Below are positions 55,604 to 64,000 of a stretch of DNA of 64,000 bases, one piece after another. The stretch spans positions 4,655,001 to 4,719,000 of the forward strand of contig JAFFSR010000291.1 in NCBI GenBank assembly GCA_017163975.1, in the 5' to 3' direction. Made by a program: the position numbers and the translations under genes. Position 1 is the first letter of the stretch; each line of letters starts with the position of its first letter. This DNA comes from Anastatus disparis (taxonomy: Eukaryota; Arthropoda; Insecta; Hymenoptera; Eupelmidae). The notes below the pieces were generated by a model. That model saw only the letters and a list, made by a program, of their open reading frames with translations, did not search any database and had not been told where the DNA came from.

Positions 55604-58186
55604 CCCTACCAAAAAAAATCAATTGATAAATCAGTTGATGATTTGAGTCGATTTCGCACTTGATTTATCAGTTGATTTATCAGTTGATTAATCAGTTAAT
55701 GATTTGAGTCGATTTCGCACTTGATTTATCAGTTGATTTATCAATAAACTTTTCAGGTCATTCAATTGATTATCATTCTAATTACAAAAAATAAAATATT
55801 TAATATTCATAAGTATATCCAATTATGTATGTTTGTGTACTATACTATCATTTTAAAGTACTCCAAATGTTTAGAAGAATTAGAACTTATACAATATAAA
55901 ATTCCTAGAAAAATGTATGGGTGCTGATTACATTTCTGAAGTTATAAGTTGTAATGGTTAACTGCTAAATTTTTAGCTAAAATTTATTTAGTGACACATT
56001 TTAATGAAATTTCATAGACACAAGATATATTCTTAAGATTTTATTTTTTAAATAACGGATTATTTAAAATTTTTTGAAGCACTAATCATGTTTTGAAGGC
56101 TGAAATATAATGTATATTTAAACTTCATGAGCACTGATAATGGTTTTTTTATTAGATTTATATTTTAATAATTCATTAGACAAGCTTATTTGAACAGATG
56201 CAAAGCTGAAGAGTTAAGTAAGTACATTATTAAATAACCTTAAACTTATTGTCTCGTTACATGACTTTTAAATAATTCATTAATGAAAATGAGAGTAGAA
56301 CAATTACAAGAAAAACAAAAGTAAAAAAAAAAATTTTAATCGTTATGAAACATTTATTGAAATTTATTTCTAAAAAAACGTTTTTACCACTGTTAAGCAA
56401 AGCTAGTTCAAATGACATAAAATTTACCTGATTTATTTATTGTATAATATAATTACGACAAATGTTGTAACAAATATTATTTAAACGTGCGAATAACAGT
56501 GTGGTATTGGCTCGGTTTTCAGAACTCGTGGCTGGAGATCTCAAGGAACAGGGTTTGCTTACTTTTTAATTTGAAAAGTTTAATATTTCCAATTTAATAA
56601 CAATTATAAATACGTGAAATACGAATAAAACCAAAGTTAAAAACAGTATGTGAAAGCCAAGAGGTAGTTATTTCGATACTCTAATATAACTCAAGTCTGT
56701 GATTTTGAATTACTATACGCGATGGCTAATTCAATACATACAAGTTACCCACTTACTACTTCTACGGTACTAATAGTTAATGGAAGCCTAATTCAAATGT
56801 ATGATTTCATAGGGTAATTTCAATTAATAATTTTCCATTATTTCAATAATATTGATAAATATTGAGTATTATTACTTGTTTAAGAGCAGGTCATGTATCT
56901 CCCCTACTGAAAAAAGCCAAGTGATTAATCACTTGATTTATCATCTTATTTATTATATGATTAATCACCTGATAAATCACCTGACTTTATTACATGATCT
57001 GACAGGTGAATTAATCAAGTGAAAAATCATGAGATTAATCAGATGGAAAATCGAGTAATAAAATCAAATGAAAAATCAGGTAATTATTCAAATGAAAAAT
57101 CAAGTTAAAAATCAAGTGATTAATCAGATGAAAAATCAAGTGATTATTGAGTTATATTAGAGTATCGAAATAACTACCTCTTGGCTTTCACATACTGTTT
57201 TTAACTTTGGTTTTATTCGTATTTCACGTATTTATAATTGTTATTAAATTGGAAATATTAAACTTTTCAAATTAAAAAGTAAGCAAACCCTGTTCCTTGA
57301 GATCTCCAGCCACGAGTTCTGAAAACCGAGCCAATACCACACTGTTATTCGCACGTTTAAATAATATTTGTTACAACATTTGTCGTAATTATATTATACA
57401 ATAAATAAATCAGGTAAATTTTATGTCATTTGAACTAGCTTTGCTTAACAGTGGTAAAAACGTTTTTTTAGAAATAAATTTCAATAAATGTTTCATAACG
57501 ATTAAAATTTTTTTTTTACTTTTGTTTTTCTTGTAATTGTTCCACTCTCATTTTCATTAATGAATTATTTAAAAGTCATGTAACGAGACAATAAGTTTAA
57601 GGTTATTTAATAATGTACTTACTTAACTCTTCAGCTTTGCATCTGTTCAAATAAGCTTGTCTAATGAATTATTAAAATATAAATCTAATAAAAAAACCAT
57701 TATCAGTGCTCATGAAGTTTAAATATACATTATATTTCAGCCTTCAAAACATGATTAGTGCTTCAAAAAATTTTAAATAATCCGTTATTTAAAAAATAAA
57801 ATCTTAAGAATATATCTTGTGTCTATGAAATTTCATTAAAATGTGTCACTAAATAAATTTTAGCTAAAAATTTAGCAGTAACCATTACAACTTATAACTT
57901 CAGAAATGTAATCAGCACCCATACATTTTTCTAGGAATTTTATATTGTATAAGTTCTAATTCTTCTAAACATTTGGAGTACTTTAAAATGATAGTATAGT
58001 ACACAAACATACATAATTGGATATACTTATGAATATTAAATATTTTATTTTTTGTAATTAGAATGATAATCAATTGAATGACCTGAAAAGTTTATTGATA
58101 AATCAACTGATAAATCAAGTGCGAAATCGACTCAAATCATTAACTGATTAATCAATTGATTTATTAACTGATTCTTTTCGGTAGGG
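55604..58186. mobile_element. 2.6-kb TA-flanked foldback with TTGATTTATCA arms
   Basis: TA at 55602-55603 and 58187-58188. CCCTACCAAAAAAAATCA faces TGATTCTTTTCGGTAGGG. The outer arms are repeats of TTGATTTATCAGTTGATTTA. The inner arms (about 55740-56694 and 57147-58100) are non-repetitive and almost identical. The left arm has one extra copy of the GATTTGAGTCGATTTCGCAC unit. The loop (56695-57146) holds another element end. Noncoding. Confidence 0.92.
56881..57146 (+). mobile_element. Half elements in the loop of the 2.6-kb foldback
   Basis: A TTAAGAGCAGGTCATGTATC end (TTAA family) is followed at about 56903 by CCCCTACTGAAAAAAGCC and an array of AAGTGATTAATCACTTGATT and AATCAAATGAAAAATCA units. 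The ends resemble the foldback at 16328, but no right partner was seen. Confidence 0.7.
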
Positions 58187-59165
58187 TATATATATATATA
58201 CACGAGTAATGTCAATACTTTTCGCTAAATTTCGTGGGGGAAGGAGGGTCCTGGGATTTTCACCAAATTATAATATGTTGTTATGCCTTATGAAAAAACG
58301 TTACGATGAACATTTCAGCCCTCTAGTAGCCTTAGGGCCAGAGCTATGATCCCTTCAATGTCAAAAAATGGTCCATTTTTGCTCTTTTTTGAGAGCTTAT
58401 ATCTCGACTCCCTATTAACCAATTTTAATTTACCAATTTAAATTTTTTATTGATATAGTGTCTAGTATATTTTATGATTCTTTGATATCTTTAAATATTA
58501 TTCTTTATTTATGGCAACCAAATTTCAACGAAAGTAATTTCAAAAAATTTGACCATCTTCAAATCGTTGCTAAAACCGAACAAATGAACGAAAACACTTT
58601 TTTCAGGTCTCATTTTAAAGATATTTTCAAAATCTTTTAAATGAGCCCTGTCAAATTAAAATCGGTGCAAAGAAAGCCAAGATATAATTATTTAAAAAAT
58701 AAGCATTTCGTAAAAATCGCGATTTTCGCCATTTTTGAGGGTCTATAACTTTTTTCTACCAATTTAAATTTTTACAAAAATTCATTTAAAAGTAGTTATA
58801 TATATGCACAACATTTCCCTCACGGAAAATTTCTAGTCATGGACCCTTGACACCTCATCTAGATCATCGAAAATGCAGTATTTTTCATTTTAAATAAGTT
58901 AATATACTTACTACTTCTGACTTGAACTGATCTAATTCGGTGATACAAAACCTTTCATGTATTACGAAAAATCGAAATTAATATGCGACAATCATTTTAA
59001 GATTTTTTTTTATTTTTAAGTATTGAATCTGTAAAAGCATTTTTTTTATTTTGATCTATATTTTTAAAACTACTACATTTTTAGTTTTATACCGTAAACA
59101 TTTTTTCAAGAAATAAACGTTATTTTATCTGTTGCGCTTATCAATTATTAGGAATTGCTTTTGAA

Positions 59166-60056
59166 ATCTGTGAAAGGAATTTTTTTTCGATTCTTAACAT
59201 AATAATTTAGTGCAATTTTAAGAATTATTTATCGATTTCATTATATATTATTTATAAGAAGAAAATATAATCATTCTTTTAATTCTCATAAAATATTAAT
59301 ATAGTTGCAATTGTATAACTTTTTCAACGTTGTCGAAAGAGGTAATCTTTATTTTTATCGACTCTCTATCACATGGAATAAAACAGTGATTTGATCTGGT
59401 ATCAGGAAATGTTTTAATTGAGGTGAATCTCTTCCGTAAACTTATCGCATATTTTTGCACATCAGAATCAGAGACCCATAATGCTCTGCAATAAATAATT
59501 AGTATATTATTAACCTAGGGAGGAAAGTTGACTATTAAATACTCACAAATGGATTGCCGCTTGAGCAAAGCGAGAGCTACAAATAACAAATACGCGAGCA
59601 ATTGATATTCCACTTTTCTCCTAAGGTCAATATACGATTTTTCATCATTCTACATCCCACTTACCGGTTGTGATAATCCAGTATTGATGAAAAATCAATA
59701 AATTAAAATTATCGTGTTGAGTCATCTGCTGCTTACGACCGAATATGCTCTGTCCTTCTCCGTCCCTCTTCCACTAATAATAAATCATTATAATAAACTA
59801 TTTGTGTACCTTTATTATAATGATACACTTCAATGAATAATACAAAAAAATAAACTAAGTTAAATTTCAACAATAAATGTTTATTATATAGTCTAGTTCC
59901 TTATATCAGTTCTGTATAAGGTATATTATATCAGTTCTATAATTCTGGTTGTAACCAGTAAACAAAGAAGGATAGAAACCATGCCCTCTATTCTAGGCTG
60001 CTTTTATAATATATAAGAAAGAGAAAGATAGATAGGTAATTATTTATTGCTGTACA
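59166..60056. other. Loop sequence, no gene recognised
   Basis: Between the left arm and the LINE fragment. AT-rich, with a short direct repeat TATATCAGTTCTGTATAAGG / TATATCAGTTCTATAATTC near 59910-59955. Part may be the LINE 3' tail on the minus strand. Confidence 0.6.
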
Positions 60057-60378
60057 TTATATTGTACAAATTATAAAGAATATAAACAAATTGAACATAA
60101 AAATAAAATCATAATATGTATTACAAACAGTATATACATATTGTATATACTGAAAAAGTAGATGATTTGAAATGAGATAGTAAAGGTGAGACTCTATAAG
60201 TATCGCAGGAAGATCATTCGATAGACGCGAGGACGTTACCAGAAACGATTTATCATAATACTCTATGACAGCAAAAGGTATAGTCAAAGGCCTCACATCG
60301 CCCCTCAACAGAATATGAATAAGGCGGTAAGCATTAAAAAAACATTTTAAATAAGAAAGTAGCGGAAAAATAACGTTT

Positions 60379-60425
60379 TCTACCTACAGTGGACAACCAG
60401 TCACTGGTTGTCCACTGTAGGTAGA
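60379..60425. repeat. 47-bp perfect palindrome
   Basis: TCTACCTACAGTGGACAACC (continuing AGT), one C, then the exact inverse. It lies inside the LINE fragment. Confidence 0.95.
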
Positions 60426-60483
60426 GAGGACCTACAAGCAGAGATGCGCTCAAGAGAGGACCTACAAGCAGAGATGCGCTCGA
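60424..60483 (+). repeat. 30-bp tandem duplication
   Basis: GAGAGGACCTACAAGCAGAG plus ATGCGCTCAA or ATGCGCTCGA, twice in a row, directly after the 47-bp palindrome. Confidence 0.93.
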
Positions 60484-62850
60484 GCCTACCTACACCAAAG
60501 ATGTAATGCACACCAGAGTTAATGACTCTCTGTAGTCAGAGGTCAAGCTCAGCAGAAAGGTCAGAATAGATAAGATAATAGTAGTCGAGGAGGGGAAACA
60601 GCAGTGTTTGAATTAGGTACTTACGGAGAGCCAGAGTAGTGCTTTTCCTAAAGGAGTTGAGCCTGTAAAGTAAAGAAAAGGACTTATGACATACATCTCC
60701 AACTTGCTCTTTCCAGTTCAGCTTACTATCAAGCCAAACACCTAAACTATGGACAGAGGATTGAAACGTAATACTGTCCCCATAAATTGGATCTCCAGTT
60801 ACTATTAATGAAAGTTACATGTTAATGTATTGATAAGAGCCAATGGTAATGGCTTTAGTTTTACTAACATTCGGATTCAGATGATTACAATAGGCCCAAT
60901 CGCTAATTAAAAAAGCGTGCTCAGCTATGAGCGAGGTAAAAAAATCAAGTTGACCAATCTGAAAATGAATGTATACTTGCAGGTCATCGATATATATCAG
61001 ATATTGAACGTTAGAGTGAAAATCAGCAGCAACGTCATTAATATAGATGGAGAATGATAGACGCCCTAGGACAAAGCCTTAAGGAACACCAGTGTTAAAA
61101 GTGAATAAGTCGGACTGATTACCAGCACTATCAACAACAGCCTGACACCGGTCAGATAGACAAGAAGCAACCCATCTAATAACAGAGTGCGACACATCGA
61201 GAAAAGACAGTTTGCGAAGTAAGGTGGTATGACACACTGTATCAAATGCCTTACTGAAGTCAAACAGTAAAAGCATAGTCACGTAAGGTCTGTCCATATT
61301 CAGCCGAATGTCATCAGTCAGTTTAAGTAAAGCAGTCTGAGTACTGTGTTCAGTTCTAAAGCCAGTCGGGTAAGCATCAAGTAACTGCCTTATTGACAAG
61401 TAGGAATAAAGTTGATTATAGATAAGGCGCTCAAGAACCTTGGACATGAAACAGAGTAAAAAGATCGGCCTCATATAACTCATAGTGCGTGGAGGAGAAA
61501 CCTTGTTGATGGTAGTAACCAACGAGATCCTCGAGCAAGAAGGAAGAACGCACTCTTGTAAAGAATCATCAAAGATACGATATAATAACGGCCTAATAAC
61601 TGGAAAAGTAGTATGCATGAAAGATTATGGAATCGCGTAAAATCCTCTAGCTTGTGAGTGCATGAGAAATTGTTAATAACAATATTTGAACTGATTCGGC
61701 GTTTAATAATTAGTTTACGAGAGTAAATATATATCTAAATATATTTTTTTGCAAAAATCAAATAAATTAAAAATTAAAATACTGTTTAATAAAAAGCAAT
61801 TCCTGATAATAGATTAGCGCAACAGGTAAAATAACGTTTGTTTATTTATTCTTGAAAAAATGTTTATGGTACAAAACTAAAAATGTAGTATTTTTAGAAA
61901 TATAGGTCGAATTAAAAAAAATGCTGTTACAGATTCGATACTTGGAAATTTAAAAAATCTTAAAATGATTGTCGCTCTGCTTCTATGATACCGTCATACT
62001 TTTAATAGGGCTTAACTTCAGGATTTTTATATTAATTTCGATTTTTTATAATATATGAAAGGTTTTGTATCACCAAATTGGATCAGTTCAAGTCAGAAGT
62101 AGTAAGTGTATTAACTTATTTAAAATGAAGAATACTGCATTTTCGATGATCTAGATGAGGGTGTCAAAGGTCCATGACTAGAAATTTTCTGTAAGGGAAA
62201 TGTTGTGCATACATATAACTACTTTCAAATGAATTTTTGTGAAAATTTAAGTTGGTAGAAAAAAGTTATAAACCCTCAAAAATGGCAAAAATCGCGATTG
62301 ATACGAAATGCTTATTTTTTAAATAATTATATCTTGGTTTTCTCTGCACCGATTTTAATTTGACAGGGCTCATTTAAAAGGTTTTGAAAATATCATCAAA
62401 ATGAAACCTAGAAAAAGGGTTTTCGTTCATTTGTTCGTTTTAGCAGCGATTTGAAAATGGTCAAATTTTTTCAAATTACTTTTGGTGAAATTTGGTTGCC
62501 ATAAATGAAGAATAATATTTAAAGATATCAAAAAATCATAAAATATACTAGACATTATATAAAGAAAAAATTGAAATTGATAAATTAAAATCGGTTAACA
62601 GGGAGTCGAGATGTAAGCTCTCAAAAAAGAGCAAAAATAGACAATTTTTTGATATTGAAGAATATTTTATAGTATTCAATGGAATCTTTCAGTTAGTTTC
62701 GAAGTATTATTTTGAGTACTCTGCAAATCATTAAATCTTTTTCGGCTATTAAATTTTCCGAATTCACATTAATTACCTAATTTCCTAGATAAATCCTAGA
62801 TAAATCAATATTTTTAGACGTGTAATGTCTCATTTTAAAGCTAAAAGAAA

Positions 62851-64000
62851 GAACTTTAAAATGAGATATCACGAGTTTTATTACAATCAATATTTACAAA
62901 ATGCGCGCGGATTGACGTAAATGTTGTAAATGGACTCACCTTATTATTCCTCGTAATAATTACATTTGGAACCTGGAGACAAGTTTAATTAAAATTTTTA
63001 TTGTTTCTATATTGTAACTGATTATTATAATGAATTTATTGTTTTAATAAATAAAAAAATAATTATTAATGATTGCAAAAATTTTAATAGTAATAATAAC
63101 AATATTGTTATCTTGTTTTTTTTTACTTTCCTTTGTTTTTCATGCAAAAAAATTTTTCCATCATTGAATATATTTTTATTTTCTTAATGATAATAAAGAC
63201 AAAATCGCGTTACTCAATTTTGAGGGTATTTTTTTTAAGGCACACCCACCGTTAAGGATATTTTTCCGAACGTGTACGTCAAATGGCAACGTCGCGTATT
63301 TGATCCATGGCGTAAGAATGTTATTTTTCGTGCACAGAGTTTCGCATCTCAGCTACTTCATTACTCAGCTTACGCCGTCGATAATGAAGATTAAAATAAA
63401 TTTTAATTCATATTTATTCTAAACAATTGATTGAATTGTCATCTACATTTTCCGCGGGATATTAACTATAAAAATCTTCATTATCGTAAAGAAGTAAAAA
63501 GTAGCTGAGATGCGAAACTCTGTGCACGAAAAATAACATTCTTACGCCATGGATTGAATATGCGAAGTTACCATTAGACGTACATATCCGGAAAAATATC
63601 TTTAAAGGTGGGTGTACCTTAAAAAGAATACCCTCACAATTGAGTAACGCGATTTTGTCTTTATTATCATTAAAAAAATAAAAATTTATTCAATGATGAA
63701 AAAAATTTTTTGCATGAAAAACAAAGGAAAGTAAAAAAAACAAGATAACAATTGTTATTATTACTATTAAAATTTTTGCAACTATTAATAATAATTTTTT
63801 TATTTATTGAAACAATAAATTTATTATAATAATTAGTTACAATATAGAAACAATAAAAATTTTAATTAAACTTGTCTCCAGGTTCCAAATGTAATTATTA
63901 CGAGGAATAATAAGGTGAGTTCATTTACAACATTTACGTCAATCCGCGCGGATTTTTTAAATATTGATTGTAATAAAACTCGTGATATCTCATTTTAAAG
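62851..64000. mobile_element. Palindrome of more than 1.1 kb running off the window
   Basis: CTTTAAAATGAGATATCACG at about 62852 faces CGTGATATCTCATTTTAAAG at the very end. The arms pair throughout (for example GTGCACAGAGTTTCGCATCTC with GAGATGCGAAACTCTGTGCAC). The centre is near 63430. Just outside the left end lies a short inverse copy of the end (TCTCATTTTAAAG at 62831). The arms are nearly identical by eye. Noncoding. Confidence 0.9.

Larger units (their letters stand above)
60057..61640 (-). pseudogene. Non-LTR retrotransposon reverse transcriptase fragment
   Basis: Minus strand from about 61640: FPVIRPLLYRIFDDSLQECV, ISLVTTINKVSPP, SKVLERLIYNQLYSYLS, GFRTEHSTQTALLKLTDDIR, LLFDFSKAFDTVCHTTLLRK and FNTGVP-stop-G (TAA at 61079 for the usual Gln). 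The active-site region reads YLIYIDDLQVYI, then SLGVWLDSKLNWKEQV. A C-terminal segment (60308-60057) has RGDVRPLTIPFAVIEYYDKS and SFLVTSSRLSNDLPAILI. The order and motifs are those of the Jockey/CR1 group. It is distinct from the LINE at 1-3421. 5' truncated, with stops and frame changes. The active-site box is YIDD rather than YADD. Confidence 0.88.
58361..62655. mobile_element. 4.3-kb inverted repeat around a LINE fragment
   Basis: The arms 58361-59165 and about 61793-62655 pair throughout, for example AGAGCTTATATCTCGACTCCC with GGGAGTCGAGATGTAAGCTCT and ACAAAACCTTTCATGTATTA with TAATATATGAAAGGTTTTGT. The arms are about 85-90 percent alike by eye, with a few small indels. The loop (about 59166-61792) carries the LINE fragment. 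Confidence 0.88.

Noticed and set aside
55440..55646. Overlapping plus and minus frames starting near MNTGR
   Set aside because: Both arise because the foldback arms at 55432-55582 are inverse copies of the same DNA.
1..64000. Telomere or simple satellite origin of the window
   Set aside because: No TTAGG or similar telomeric arrays were seen, and the repeats are many different dispersed elements rather than one satellite.

Overview
This window looks like gene-poor, strongly AT-rich, transposon-saturated DNA from an arthropod, probably an insect. The evidence is a Jockey-type non-LTR retrotransposon with three gag zinc knuckles, Penelope-like elements with a GIY-YIG endonuclease, tRNA-derived SINE copies, TTAA- and 8-bp-target MITEs, and spliced-looking exons. 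I found no intact host gene, no rRNA and no convincing functional tRNA. Everything recognisable belongs to mobile elements, and most of it is broken.

Layout. 1-3421: 3' part of a Jockey-type LINE with ORF1 end, frameshifted ORF2 and a poly(A) tail. 3422-4763: degenerate tandem repeats and a possible LTR end. 4764-6204: AT microsatellites with two copies of a small TIR element. 7361-8764: LTR-like unit abutting a broken transposase-like gene on the minus strand (8766-11459), which itself carries a TTAA MITE. 11535-17154: several foldback elements whose arms are short tandem repeats, plus a LINE scrap and exon remnants. 17668-21616: a 4-kb element with about 250-bp TIRs. 22668-24132: a hairpin-bearing element (family G) and an unidentified reading frame. 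24334-32045: Penelope-like copy A (minus), split by a 761-bp G element and a 4.6-kb foldback that holds a SINE and further nested foldbacks. 32296-36690: G fragment, two satellite-like arrays and tandem repeats. 36961-40600: Penelope-like copy B (plus), split by a TA-flanked foldback. 40868-45515: nested palindromes. 45650-50010: an element coding a 365-aa transposon-type protein. 50170-64000: more long palindromes, nested MITEs and a LINE reverse transcriptase fragment.

The main result is structural. More than twenty long inverted-repeat elements cover much of the window, often nested. One class shares an architecture: a TA target, short ends of the type CCCTACTGAAAAA or CACTGAGAAAAA, and arms built from a short repeat that differs completely between members. 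Several insertions can be proved inside the window because a paralogue, the opposite palindrome arm or a restored reading frame supplies the empty site. This gives target duplications of TA (38645-39797), TATAA (25246-26006), TAA (26484-31111), TTAA (10839-11236) and 13 bp (the SINE at 27059-27485). Two members of this class share a promoter-like block with a TATA box at identical spacing, suggesting they derive from autonomous elements that are not present here.

Limits: identities and boundaries were read by eye. Family names rest on motifs and memory of the families; no database was searched.
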